From: Sphagnum compactum
Lineage: Eukaryota; Bryophyta; Sphagnopsida; Sphagnales
Length of the DNA: 64,000 bases
Reading direction: 5' to 3'
Assembly: GCA_965153455.1 (NCBI GenBank)
Contig: OZ234502.1
Location: 12,989,495 to 13,053,494 of the forward strand
Positions 25,510 to 38,645 of this stretch are shown piece by piece (position 1 is the first letter of the stretch; every line of letters starts with the position of its first letter). Position numbers and translations under genes: made by a program. Under the pieces are notes generated by a model, which was given only the letters and a program-made list of their open reading frames with translations, was not told the DNA's origin and did no database searches.

Positions 25510-27837
25510 ATGAAGGTCTTTCCAGTAGTTGTACTAGTAGTTTTGGCCTTTGTTGTTCAAGTTGCTTCGCAACAATGCGGGGAGGAAGCGGACGGCGCTT
25601 TGTGCGCAAATAACTTATGTTGTAGTAAATGGGGCTTTTGTGGAACCGGCGACGGCTATTGCGGCGACGGATGTCAGAACGGCCCGTGTACTTTGTCGCC
25701 TCCGCCGCCTCCATCGCCTCCTCCGGCTCCAGGTGGACTGGGAGAAATACTAAGCGAGTCCTTGTTCAATTCCTTCTTTTCGAGCCGAAACCAGTCTTTT
25801 TACAATTATGAATCATTCATCGAGGCAGCTAAATCTTTCCCAGAATTTGCAGCCACGGGTGACATGGAGCAAAGGAAGCAAGAGGTCGCTGCATTCTGCG
25901 CCAACGTATGTCAGGAGACATCATGTATGTTTCAAAATCAATTCAATTCGCTTTGAAGAATATTGTGTCTTGCAGCACATGTTTGTCTAAGGACTTTCTA
26001 GCAAGAGTACTTTATCACCAAATATTAACAAGAACTGCATTAAGAATTTCAGTTGCGTGTGGCACAATTTGAACAAACACGTTTTAGACATATACTGTAA
26101 AATTGTCATACTTGTTATACTAATGGGGACTTAGGAGTCGGAACATGAGGCATCTGAATGTGAATACTAAGAATAGGAAGCAGCGTGTTCTAAGCCTTAG
26201 GGTACGTTTCCATGTCTTCCGCTCACTCACTATTTTTCCATGGTTTTGTAACAATTGCTTGAAATGCGCCTAGAGGGGTACTTGCAGTGCTAAATCTTGG
26301 TCTTGCGTGCATGATAGAATGGAATTTTTTTTGAAAGAACTAGTGCGCACGGTAGATGCGGGTGACCATCTCTTAATTTGGTCAAAAGATGGCAAAAGGG
26401 TTTATTTGTTCACCTCACTATTTCTAAACCCACTTTGAGAAAACCCACACTTGGCAGTTGCAGGTGTAAAGATCATGGAAATGTACCTTTAGATTATTAT
26501 ATAATAGAGTCTTCCTTAAAGTCTTCACCCTGTCTTTGGGCCTCTTTTCACCCCCTATCCCCTCTTTTAGTGAGGTCCGCAAAGCAAGGAAGTTTTATTA
26601 AATCTGGGTATGAAAGGCTGAAACTCAGCATTTAATGCAGAAGGTTGGAGGTAATTATAGTAGTCTTACATGTAAGAGGAGTGAAAATATATGTAGTAGC
26701 AGTGGAGGCGCTCAGGAAAAAGGAAAGTCGGGTCAAAACGTGATGGATGTCAGTTGAAACTCAGCTTGGCACAAGAAGTGGTGCATTTCTGAGTTTGACC
26801 CGCCCTTGAAGGCTAATGTACTTTTTGCAGGTCTTTTTTTGAATCTCACCCGGTTTTGAACCAAACTCAGGGTTCTGGTGCCATGTTATCCTGACTTTAT
26901 GGAAAACTCTAATATGTTTCATCAAATTCACCTTGTTTTTAATGTCTTGACGATGCAGGTCTGTTTTATGTTTGTGAAATAAATCAGCAGGATACTTATT
27001 GCAGCCCCAGTGTCACGTATTGCTGTGCTGAGGGAAAGAAATACTTTGGACGCGGCCCTTTTCAACTATCATGGTAATTTGAGAATATCTTGCTTTAAGT
27101 GGACAAGATGATCATATGTCGCAAATTAATTGCATCAGCCACTTAAAAAGCTGCACCTACTGAATCTGAATCTGCTCGGGCTTTCAAGAATCTCAATTTA
27201 ACCGCCCTTGTTTTTTTAGGTGTGTTACAAACAATAGACATACCTAGTTAAGCTATTTCCACAATAATATTGGTCTGTTACTTCTCGTTTTCTAACTCAC
27301 GAGACGCTCGCAATATCTTCTATGCATTTTGGCTTTACCAATTTTCACATCTTCTACAGGAATTACAATTATGGTGCCGCGAGCCCCTCTGTGGGTTCCG
27401 ATATCCTCTGTAATCCCGATAAGGTGGCAGAGGACCCAGTTTTGGCATTCAAGACGGCAATTTGGTTCTGGACAACACCCCAATACGACAAGCCTTCCTG
27501 CCATGACGTCATGGTGGGCAGGTGGTTTCCTAATGAGAATGATGTGGCAAAGGGAAGAAAACCTGGATTTGGCCAAACTATTAACATCATCAACGGCTAT
27601 TATGAGTGCGGAGCAAATTGGGGTGCACAGGGTCAGAACCGCGTCAATTACTACGAAGACTTTTGTCGCTCCCTGAATGTGAGCCCCGGCGAAAACCCTG
27701 ATTGCAAAAACGCAACCCCTTACGGGGTGAACTTACAGATTAAGGACATACCAGCTATAGAAGAATCTTTTGACTTCCCGTGCTGCAACAGTGGATGCTC
27801 AGCATCACGTCGAGCTGATTCATGGCAACAAATCTAG
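25510..27837 (+). CDS. Secreted chitinase, hevein domain plus GH19 domain
   Basis: Three exons, 25510-25924, 26959-27073 and 27360-27837, join in frame to 1008 nt (335 residues) with GT-AG junctions. Residues 1-20 form a signal peptide. Residues 22-60 are a hevein (CBM18) chitin-binding domain with all eight Cys. A Pro-rich hinge (about 63-75) follows, then the GH19 catalytic domain. The likely acid and base are E136 (CQETSC) and E145 (VCEINQ), followed by [16 protein letters not shown]19 enzymes cleave chitin and act in defence outside the cell or in the vacuole. The region after the first Glu is short, as in class IV chitinases, while HDVMVGRW and [15 protein letters not shown] match the class I loop that class IV lacks. 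The tail shows no obvious vacuolar signal. Intron 1 carries an antisense Helitron remnant. The gene appears intact. Confidence 0.9.
26340..26800 (-). mobile_element. 5'-truncated Helitron in chitinase intron 1
   Basis: On the minus strand, TTTTTCCTGAGCG, CCACTGCTACTACATA, GCATTAAATGCTGAG, AGATTTAATAAAA and AGAGGGG occur in the same order as in the inner Helitron (3150-3350). The minus-strand 3' end is CTAG followed by T (26343-26340), preceded by a small hairpin AGATG...CATCT. No Helitron 5' end is found past about 26800, so the copy is truncated. It is inserted antisense to the chitinase gene. Confidence 0.7.
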
Positions 27838-30800
27838 TTCCTAAAGCTAGATTTCACAGGCTCTGAACAAGCAAGAAAAATCCACTGCAAACGTGTGTGT
27901 AGTGGGGAAGCTATGTTATATATAACTATAAATAGCAATAATGGTTCTGCTGATTCTACTTGCTCATGTAGTAGTAGGATTGGTATGATGAGAGTTCAGC
28001 CACTGGGGTATGCAAGCTACACTTGGGGAAGGCGACGTAGTTCAAGATCCTTTCCAGGAGCATGAGAGCTGTTCGTAATATTGCTGGCTGTTGCTTTTCT
28101 CAAGCAACTAAACCGATCGACACCATAGTAGAAGCTAGCAATATTGCTAGCAACGTCTTTTATGTTTGTTGAACTGGTTTTCTATGCCATGGACATACGT
28201 ATTTTGTATTTCCTGCGAGATATATATACTAAAATTCCTTAACACATCTTCTCTTCCAACCTTTATTTTCTTTGCACTGGATCCAATGCAGGGACTGTCG
28301 AGTTTTCTTTGCCATCAAAATTTTATACATATGCCATGGGTAATATTGCCACTAATCTTGAGCATTTTTCTGTAGCTTTCATGCACCATTAATCTAGTTG
28401 GAGGAGATTCCTAATTTCTGGAATCCATTTCACTTTAGGAATCCGATATAATTACTGAAATAAACCATCAAATTAATGGGTTATTTGATTATGTCAACAA
28501 TTGATCAGACTGGGATTGAACATGTGTGATTTCTAAAAAAAACATAAGAAGGTGATGGACATAATATAAGCCTGTATATTTAAGTCCGAAGTTGTGTATG
28601 GGTTGCTTGTGGATTGAGACAGCTGGATATATATGCACATAACCATTACAACATTTTGAGTGTTTAAAAACGATTTTCTCATAGATTTTTCATGGATTTT
28701 TTATGATTTTGAATGTGCCTCCCCATGTCATTTTGTTAGAAATCTGTCTTTAAACTATAGAAATTATATTTTAATATCGTTTTAAAAAGTATGCTAAATG
28801 GGGTATGTTTAATGGCGTTGTTAAATGGCCTATAGTAATGCATTTGTTATGCAATTCAAGTGCATTTACAATGCATTTTTTTCAGACTTTTGATGGTTCA
28901 CAAGGTACTTTTGAATTCAAAGAATCCATTGGTAATCCATATCTACATTATGAAAAAGGTGTGTAAATCACACATCAAAAAGTGTTGGAACATGAAATTT
29001 GATTTTTCCATTGGTATTCCATAAGTGTATTATGGAAGATCTATGTAAATGTCGTTGCAAAAAGTATTGTGTCATCCAACATAGTATAGTTGGTGATCCA
29101 CAATTATATTATGAGAAATATGTTTAAACAGCATCTTCAATGTGTTGTGCAATTAATCATTGTTAATTAGCACATAATAATGCCTTTGTGATAACACTAA
29201 TATAGATTGCCAATGGTTTTTTCAAAATCTAATGAGTTGGTAATATGAAGGAAAGACATATACAAAGAACATGGTTTTCTTTATTTTCCTAATAAACTTT
29301 TATTCTTACAAAGATCTATGTATCACTACCATATTTGGAGGAAAATATGGAGCCATAAAAATTCTTTTTCATAAGTTGAAACCATGTTCAGCAACCAACC
29401 AAAGCTTGGAAATAATCAATGGCCCTATGGCTTTCTAGCATTGGCCTAGTGCTAGTTTCCATAGCCACCGACATAAGTTTATAGACCAATCATAAGTTGG
29501 ATAGCATATTGATTTGTCCATAACTATGGGTTTGTAGAAAAATTGACCTAAGCAACTACACACCTTACAGTTGATGTGTAATTGCCCATTAAGATCAAGT
29601 AGTTTGAAGGCTTTAGTTGCAAAACAAAAGATTCCTTAAAACTTTTGCAAACAATCAAAGCCCTTTAAACAATCATCAAACCCTTTGGACTTGTTCAACT
29701 AACTCAAAAAAAGGATAAACAAACCATACACACTTAGTTGTCCTAGAAATTGTTCTTGAGAGACTTGTGAAATCTCATAAAGAAATGGGATAGATTCATC
29801 CCCATATACTACCTTTATCATGTCCAACCATTGTGCCAAATCACATGGATGTTGCTCCACAAGTTTGAACATTGCATCCTACAAAGTAACCACACAAACC
29901 TCATCACAAATGTGATTCAAGTTTATGACCAATCAACTCAACAAAATAGTTGATGTATATGTCCAATGAAATAAGCCTTAAACGATAACAAACATGTGTG
30001 GACACTACATTTATGTTTTGTAGAACATGTCTTGGGTTTAGGCAAAATCATACATTTGAATTCAATATCCTTGTATAGGTATAAAATTGGATATTTGCAG
30101 CCCTCAACACAACATGGGGCTTGTAATCTCACATGAACTTCAATAATCGATCCAGATCATTTGTTTTCTTTTGTTGCTAATCTAGACTCATGGCAGATGT
30201 ATTCTTTTTTGCACTGATTCCAGGTCCATAAAAGGGTTTTAATCACTACAAATACACATTCTGACTAGAAGGGAATACAATTGGACCACACAATGCTAGT
30301 TACCCAAAGATTGCGCAAAACTGGAAAAGAAAAAAATCCAAACTTCAATTAACTCTACAAGAAAGCATGAAATTGTGCTACAATTTTAGTCTTAAACTAT
30401 TTATGACACAAATTTTCTTTGAGCCTCTAGGTCTTTGTTGCTCACTCGGTCTCCATAGAAAACAATTGCCCAACCAACAACAATTGATTTCTCTTAGCTA
30501 CTCTGATTGCCAGATGTATTGACACAATCCACAAAACATGGTAATGGAGGTAACCAACTTTCAAATTTCATAACTTGGATTCAATTGTGAGAATTATCTT
30601 GATATGAAAAGCAAACAAACCAAACAAGGGTCGGGCAAGTACGAGGAATTTGGAACTAATATTGTTTTCATAGATATATAACCACAATCCTCCTAAAAAA
30701 CCAAATTATCAATTTTAATACATAACTATAATTCTTGAAAAAATAAAGAAATGATCAAATAATTTAGGGTTGTCAAAATCGACGTGACAATTTATTGAGT

Positions 30801-32849
30801 AAGCCAACCTTGTTTTGACATAGGTTGACCCTAGGTTGACCTAAGGTAACCTTGTACTAATGTGACATAGGTCTGCATCTGCATTCAAATGCATCCATCA
30901 TATTATAATGGACACATGGACGTGATGACAACCGTAAAATAATTTGTTATATTAAACTAGTGGTTTGTTTGGCTTTTGGAAATTTTCAAATAACTAGAAT
31001 ATGTTTTTTGTTTTTGAATCTTTTTAAAAATCAAAACTAGGGGTTGTGAAAAGAATCAAATATCATCCAACATTGAAAAAAACCGATTAAGATGATATTA
31101 AAGGTGCCTTGCAAACTTCAACAATTGAATTGAACACTTTTCTTTTGGATTAATAAATACAATGGGTGTATCCAAAGGCATTGGGTGTGCAATGTCACAC
31201 ACCACTTACCACGCCCACAAGTTGTAAGAAACAAATGTCTCCCAAATTATTATCAAAAGCCCTTAATATGTAAACATGATTAGATTTAGAGAAGTGCAAC
31301 TATCCATTCACCTTTCCTTCACTAACACAATATGTTGCCTCATGGGAGAAGAAAATGAGCAATCTAAATCCCTGTCTTTCTCCTATATTGAAGGCCAAGG
31401 TTGACAATCTGAAAAAACATAAGAACAACAATTCTTCAAACAACTGTGAGATTACTAAGATGTTGAAAGCATCTTGATAACAAACATTGTGGTTCCTTTA
31501 CCATAAAAGAAGAAACTTTGCCAAATAGAAATCACAAGGCAATTACAAAATGTACTAGGATGCAACATTAAAAATGAATCCAAATATGAAGAATATGGTG
31601 GTGGTGCAAGCAAGTTTTAGAAAGGTGAGGCCCAAGTGTGCTTACAATCCTATTGAAATGTCTAAATTCTATGAAGGGAAGATACAATGTACCCCCTTTT
31701 TTTTTTAATGGCTTGTTCTTAGAAATAAATGTTTTTTCACAAACAAGAACAAAATCAAGAAACAACAAGGAGGACACTTCAATAGTTGTTTCGATTCTCT
31801 TCCTCAAAGAATGTTAAAGAATGTCAGAATTTTTGTTTCTTCAAAAACCTTGTAGCAAACAAAAGGATTAATAATTATTTTGGAACCTCATCTAAGGTGG
31901 CCCGTTCATCTCCTAAGTATGAAGCAAAGGATGTGAATGTTAAAATAGCATCATTGATTTTTTCAAAAAATGCTTTTATCCCAAAAAAATTTGCCTCCTT
32001 CAAATGCGTACTTGTTGGTTTTTTCCCATATGTTAATGTTTGCCAAAACAACCCAAACATCAACACACCTTAAAATCTTGCAAATGGGTGAAAACGTGAT
32101 CAAAGGAACCAAGGGTGCCAAGGTAAGTTTTCAAAATCCATAATTTTCAAGGTCAAAAACACATTGAACCAAATGTGTTTAACCAAATGTGTTCAAATTG
32201 GTTATAAAAATAATTTTCATTAATTTGTCCTTTTTCTTTTCTAATCATCAATGTTAAAATCCTCTACAATTTTTAGAATGAATGGTGCACATGGTAGAAA
32301 AAAAAAGACATTAAAAAAAATAAAGATTATTCATTTTAGGTTTGAATGCTTTGAACATGTAAAAACATTTTTTATTTGTGTCAAGTTTTGCCATGTAACA
32401 ACCTAAATAGGCACCCACTCTAAAGAACTACATAAAAAAATATTCAATCAATTTACCATTGTTGACCACAAACATACCACAAACATACCATTTGTGAGGT
32501 TTGATCCCTTGACCTATAGGATGCAAGCAAACACCCATTACATCAAGCCACCACATTTGTTGTCATAATGTGTTACATTGCATTCTATTTATCAAATATT
32601 TCATTTTAAACATTACAAAAAATAAGCTTTGAAAATTCATTTATTATTGAAATTTTGTCCAAATGAAATGATTAAAGTTTAATTTAATTTTTTTTTAATA
32701 ATGTACATAATTACATTTATTTCTTTTTGAAAGTGTAAAATCATTTGAACAAATCATTTTTTGAATATCATTATTCAATAACATTTCAATGACCATTCTT
32801 TTGGGAAAAAAAATGTTTAATAAATGGATAAGGGTTTTGCTAATATAAT
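27838..32849. other. Chitinase 3' flank and AT-rich intergenic sequence
   Basis: The 3' UTR of the chitinase presumably occupies the first few hundred bases. The rest is AT-rich. Loose repeats of CCATTGGTAATCC-type words lie at 28926-29120. The only coding-like piece is the short minus-strand exon relic at 29703-29878. Confidence 0.45.
29703..29878 (-). pseudogene. Unidentified exon relic
   Basis: After a splice-acceptor-like TTTGTAG, the minus strand is open for about 58 codons and reads DAMFKLVEQHPCDLAQWLDM, then IKVVYGDESIPFLYEISQVS. Composition looks protein-coding. It then runs into stops and frameshifts (near 29700) and no neighbouring exons are clear. I do not recognise the family. 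Confidence 0.25.
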
Positions 32850-34180
32850 AATACTACTTGTGTTAGGCTACTTTCAATTATACTAAGGCTATTTTTCATT
32901 ATTCTAAGTTAGTTCACCCTACATTATTTACGGCTATTTTTAAATATTTCACTTTAGATTACTTTTGGTTACTCTAAGTTTTTATTATTATTTTAAGCTA
33001 TTTCAGCTTAGGCTATTTTCGACTATTATAAATTATTTTGTTTATTTTATGTTATTTTTGGTTATTGTAAGTTATTTCATTTTAAGTTATTTGCGGCTAT
33101 TATAAGTTATTTTTGGCTATTATAAGTTATTTCATCTTAAGCTATTTTCGACTATGTGAGACTATTGTTGGTTAATTTTTTGTTATTGAAGGTTATTTCA
33201 CCTTATGCTATTATTGCAAATTCTAGGTTAAATTACCATAAGTTATTTGTGGCTATTCTATTAGTGGTTATTGTTGGTTATTCAATTGGTGTTTATTCAA
33301 TTGGTGCTTACATATTCTATTGGTGGCTATTGGTTTGGTGACTATTGTTGGTTATTTTATTGGTGGCTATTAATGGTTATTTTATTAATGGTTACTGGTT
33401 ACTTTTCTATTGGTGACTATTGGTGGTTGTTTTAGGTTAAATTACCATAAACTAATAATGGCTATTGGTGGCTATTTTATTAATGGCTATTGGTTACTCT
33501 TCTATTGGTGGTTATTGGTGGTTGTTTTAGGTTAAATTACCATAGGCTAGTAATGGCTATCAATGGCTATTTTATTAATGGCTATTGGTGGCTATTATAT
33601 TAGTGGTTATTGTTGGCTATTTTATTGTAGGTCATTGGTGGTTATTTTATTGGTGGCTATTGATGGCTATTTTATTGGTGGATATTAATGGCTAGTGGTG
33701 GTTATTCCATTATAAGCTATTGTTGGATATTTTAGATTATATTATCATAGGTTATTATACCTTAGGTCATTATATTTTATTTTAGATTATTTTAAATTGT
33801 TATATTTATAATAAAATAACTTATAATAACATAAAATAAAATGACTTTGAATAACTTAAATTTTAATTTGAAATAACATATATTAACTTAAAATAAAATA
33901 ACTTAAGGTATAGCCTAAGGTTAGTTGAATAATTTAATTTAAAACAACTTAAAATAAAAAAAGCCTATAATAAGTTAATTAAGATACCTTAAAGTAAAAT
34001 AACGTATAATAATTTAGGGTATAATAATTTATAATAATTTATAATAACTTAAGGTATAAGTTATAACAATTAAATTAGCTTAAAATAATATAGGGTATAT
34101 CATGAAGTAGTATAGGGAATTTAAAACAACAACATAAAAATAAAGCTATTTACCATAATAAATTATAATAGTGAATTATG
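32850..34180. repeat. Strand-asymmetric inverted array of TTATT / AATAA units
   Basis: From 32850 to about 33770 the plus strand is T/G-rich with endless variants of GGCTATTTTATTGGTGG and TTATTTTAAGTTATT. From about 33775 to 34180 it switches to A-rich with AATAACTTAAAATAA, the reverse complement of the earlier word. The two halves could pair into a large imperfect hairpin. A CACTA-type terminus follows directly on the right. Confidence 0.6.
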
Positions 34181-34189
34181 TCAACTAGT

Positions 34190-34333
34190 AGTGAAACACA
34201 ATGTTTACATAGTAATATTATAGTGAAATAACTTTAGTTAGGGTGAAATCACTAAAGTGCAGTGAATTTATTTCACTTTGAAAGTCCTATAATGATTTAA
34301 GTTAGTGAACTACACCCCACTTTTGTACTAGTG
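34190..34333 (-). mobile_element. CACTA-type (En/Spm) transposon terminus
   Basis: The complement of 34333-34315 reads CACTAGTACAAAAGTGGGG, a typical plant CACTA terminal inverted repeat. Subterminal words AGTGAAAT, AGTGAATT, AGTGATTT and AGTGAACT recur through 34190-34310, as is usual in this superfamily. No matching left end or transposase was found in the window, so this may be a deletion derivative whose body is the inverted array to its left. Confidence 0.5.
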
Positions 34334-35510
34334 GATGTAGATGTGTTATCTGAATATGGTGCATCTACTACTACTCACGGGCGTGCTTATGAAACATGCT
34401 CTATGAAACCACCCACTTCCACATCATTTAAAAGGACTATTATTTTGTTAGCAACTTTACAAGGTACATCTCCAACAATGACATTAGAAAAAGCTAAGGA
34501 AATGGTTTAAAGAAAATTTTCCCCAGATTCAGAAAGAGATCACACTATACCTCACCAGCCATGCCAAACCCCTAAAAGGATTTTTACAACATCCAAACCT
34601 ACTGAACTAAACATGCATGTGTTAAAACCTAACTTTGAGTGTGGTGTCTGCCTTTAAAACAATGAAGAAATAATGGTGTTGAGGTTAATATGATCTCATA
34701 CCTTTGGCCATTCGATATCAATATGTTTTAAATTTCAGTATTGATTTCATTTTTTCATTAGATTAATATGCAATAATTAGCAATTAATATGTACATTTAG
34801 TTTGTAAATTCTATATTCTAATTTTATTTTTTTTGTTATGGCAGCCATGTGGACATGGAAGAGTATGTCAAGGTTGTGCAAGACAACTTTTCTTATATCC
34901 AACTTGTCATGAGGTGATTGGAAGCGCAAAAGTCCCCTTAGTAGTATAAGACACCATTTAGATTTTGCATTTGAAACCTTTAGGTTTGGCTCAAGCTTTC
35001 AATTCCCTAGTTGTTTCCAAAGTTTAGATTAAGAAAAAAAAATTGATTAGGTCAAAGCCCATTCCATGCACATTAGTTGTACTAAACATAAATAACCTAG
35101 TAAAGCTTGATATCAACTTTGATGAAGAGACAAGTGAAAATACCATGGATCTGTTACAACCTAGTTGCCCTCCTCAAGATAGACCAAAACGCAAAGCAAC
35201 CATATTAACTCTTGAAAAGTTGGTTTAGACACAATGAGTGTGGATGAATTTGATTTGCATTCAAATTCAAATCATGAAGATGAACCCAAAATCCATCTTA
35301 TATTCCATTGGAAATATTGCCTTATGAGGTAGTTATTTTTGGACCCCATTTTGCCATTGATTTTGGTGTACATAACATGGACCATGAGAAGGTAAAGGTT
35401 AGTGTACCATCCTAGAAATCATTAATTAACTTGAAGAGGAAAAATCCAACAACTGATCTTGTAGTTTTTACAAGGAGAGCCACTAGGGCTAGTGAAGGGC
35501 TAGTACTTTA
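34334..35510 (+). pseudogene. Decayed gene with RING-finger-like segment
   Basis: A frame starting at the CACTA end runs DVDVLSEYGASTTTHGRAYE, meets one TAA, and continues to FECGVCL (about 34640), where a second TAA follows. An intron-like gap then leads to PCGHGRVCQGCARQLFLYPTC after a GGCAG acceptor (34864). CxxC then PCGHGRxCxxCA is the layout of plant C3HC4 RING domains, but the last CxxC pair is incomplete. Further coding-like pieces follow (35043-35228; about 35430-35640) with stops. RING domains usually act as ubiquitin E3 ligases; this copy is not functional as it stands. Confidence 0.4.
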
Positions 35511-38054
35511 GAATGCTACCACTGAGAAGGCAAAACCAAAGGGCCACCAAAAGCTACCCAGTAAAGAAGTTCAAAAACTTTTAGTTGGCAGTCCCTCCGA
35601 AGTTCAAAAAACTGCCGTACGCGTGGGAGAAAATGATCCCAGACTATTTATGTATTTGGTTATCATGTTAGAAGTAGCAAGTTGCATACATGTCCATATA
35701 TTGAAGGAAGGGAAAATTTGGGTCAAGTATTATTATCCAAGAGCTTGAATTGATTCCAAATTGTTGTAATTATGTACTCCACAACAATTATAATTCAATT
35801 TTGCCAGTTTTTATATGATTTCCTAAAGTTATAAATGAATGTTATATCACATGTGTTAGTGTTCATTGACTCATGGCTATCGTGTGGATGGAAATTTTGG
35901 AACTTGCATAATGGTTATATTTGCTACCTACTAGGAAAAACCTTATGAGCCTTTTGACAATGTGTAAACTTTTGTATCTTTGATGGTAAATGGAACTATG
36001 AGTGAAGCACATGGGAACTAGTACTTCTAAGCAAATACTAAATTTGTGAAAACTAGGTTAATACAATTGTAATAACACATGGTAGCTCAAAAGGAATGAA
36101 CACAAGATTTAAATGAAGGTTCTTTGACAAACTAGTGGGCATCATGCTGATATTTATCAATGAATTTTAGTAGTTGAGAAGAGAAGCACCATGGATTTTC
36201 CCCTTCTCTAATGTCATTCAGTGTACTATAGTGGGTTGGTGGTTTGTAGTGTGTAGCATGAATTGCTACATATAAAATAGGTGATGGTAATTACATATTT
36301 AATGCTGCATATTCAATAGGTAATGGTAATTACATATTACATGAATATTACTTACAAGATTACAAAGTTACATTCATCCCATGACAAAAATTGACAATGT
36401 AGCTTTTCATAGTTCATTATTTGAGTCTTAAACAAATTGTTGAAACTTACCTCTACCCATTGTTTTGGTTTGATCAAAATAATGTAACTTCAAGAATGTT
36501 CATGTTGGTTTTTCTCTAATTTATCCATATTTTAGGAAAAGTTCTAGATAACTTCCATGTGGTATTGTGAACTAATTTTACAAATGAAATTTATAGTTAA
36601 ACAATGATCATAGCTAGAAATAGAGTTTGATTAAAAGGGTTGGGTTTATAGGGATATTATATGGGTTGATTATGCAACATTATATTCACTATAAATTATG
36701 TAATCTCCAACTCATTTTATCCAATCCTTCTGTAAATTTCCAAATTACCTCTAATCTAGTTTGTTAGTTATTATTAATTTATGTTATGTTTGCCTCTTGA
36801 TTTGTTTATTGAATGGTAGTCATCCAAGTGTACTTCACTACTAATCACTTATTGTTTAGCATTATGAGAAAACTAATAGTTTTGAACATAGGGTAATTAT
36901 AGCAAATATAACCCAAGGCACTGTAGAATGTGCAGCCCTTAAGACTTGTACAAATTCTACCTTTGCCATATCGATCTCCACATTGGAAGATGATGCACCA
37001 ATGTGATTTGGAGACATGGAGATGATATATTGTTGTCTTTGATCCCTAAAACATAACAAAAATTCTAGAGATTTGAACATTGTATAACCTTACAAGAGTT
37101 GAATAATTAACAAAACATTAAATGAATAGCAATTATTAATTGAGCCATGATTCCCCACTAAATTCATCTAGCAAAGGACAATTATAGTGCATACATTCAA
37201 TGTTTAGATGACCTAGGGGGTTTTAGTTGATCAATGCATATATATACGACCTCCAGGTGTTTAAATTACTTTGAAAGTTGAAAGAGGCTCTTTGAATTCC
37301 TTCACAAAATGATCCTGCAAAAAAATTAGGAACTAACTAAAGCTGTATATATGCAAAGATTTGCAACTTGGATAATCTTACCCAACAACTTGAATGAAAA
37401 CCAATTAAATTGCAAAAACAAACTTGTTTATATATTTAAATTTCATTTGGTTCATGTGACTCACCAAACCTTTTTGCTTATGAAGACAAATTTGGCCTTG
37501 GTTTTCACACAATAGCCCAGGAGTTTGGTGTTCCTAAGTTTGGAGCTATTATACCAAGCTCTTAAGTTCTTGTGCAAAAACCAAGGCCATATGTGTTGCC
37601 ATCGATGGCATCTAACCAAAAACCAACAATGTTAGTTCATGGGTTGATCAACTAGTTGGTTTAGAAGATAATAGTATTAACAAATGTAAAGAAATGAATT
37701 AGAATAGGTCAATGAATTACCTCCATCACATCAAACGGATGGAATATGTCACTTTTTATGCATGCCACCAATCCTTTTAGTTTTGCATTAAACTTGACTG
37801 TGTAGACAACAACATCATGTTCAACAACTTTGCCATCTGTTCTACAACTTCCCCCAAGTAAACATTAGAATGGGGTTTTTTTTTTTAATGGGACTACTAG
37901 ATATATCATTGCCAATATTGACTATATGTTTTCCACATGAATTGTGCATTTTACAAAAGGAACATTAGGAGGGATACTATTGTCAACAAATCTTATGACT
38001 CATGCACAAATATAGAGAGCATGGTAGTATCCAAATTGCAAAAATGGTGCCTCA
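35511..38054. other. AT-rich intergenic sequence, no gene seen
   Basis: No supported gene or RNA. The frame at 36862-37080(-) lacks domain features. A repeat-like TACATATT motif occurs around 36300. Confidence 0.5.
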
Positions 38055-38645
38055 TCCACATTCTTTACAATTTGGCACACAAATCCATTAAAAACATCAA
38101 TTGATCGTACAACACACATGTGTCACAACCCATAATTCTTCACAATTTGGAACACAAATCCTTGAAAAATATCAATTGATCACACAACACATATGCATCA
38201 CAACCCACAATTCTTCACAATTTGGCACACAAATCCACAAAAAACATCAATTGATTGCATAACACACATGTGTCACAACTCACAATTCTTCACAATCTAG
38301 CACACAAATGCATAAAAAAATCAATTGATCACACAACACACATATGTCACAACCCACAATTCTTCCCAATATGGCACACAAATCCATAAAGAACATCAAT
38401 TGATCACACAACACACATATTTCACAACCCACAATTCTTCACAATCTAGAACACAAATCCATTAAAAACATCAATTTGGTCACGTAACACAAATATATCA
38501 CAACCCACAATTCTTCAAATTTTGGCACACAAATCCATAGAAAACATCAATTGATTGTACCACAACACACATGCACACAACCCATAATTCTTCACAATCT
38601 GGCACACAAATCCACCAAAGATTAATTTGAATAACACACATGTAT
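38055..38645. repeat. 75-bp minisatellite, about eight copies
   Basis: The word ATTCTTCACAATTTGGCACA and its variants occur at about 38060, 38136, 38211, 38286, 38360, 38436, 38512 and 38588, a spacing of 74-76 bases. Each unit also carries CAAATCCATAAAAAACATCA and ATCACACAACACACAT. Units are imperfect but the period is stable. Confidence 0.85.

Noticed and set aside
38055-38645. Possible CRISPR-like array
   Set aside because: Units are contiguous 75-bp repeats without constant-repeat and variable-spacer structure, and the sequence is plant nuclear DNA.
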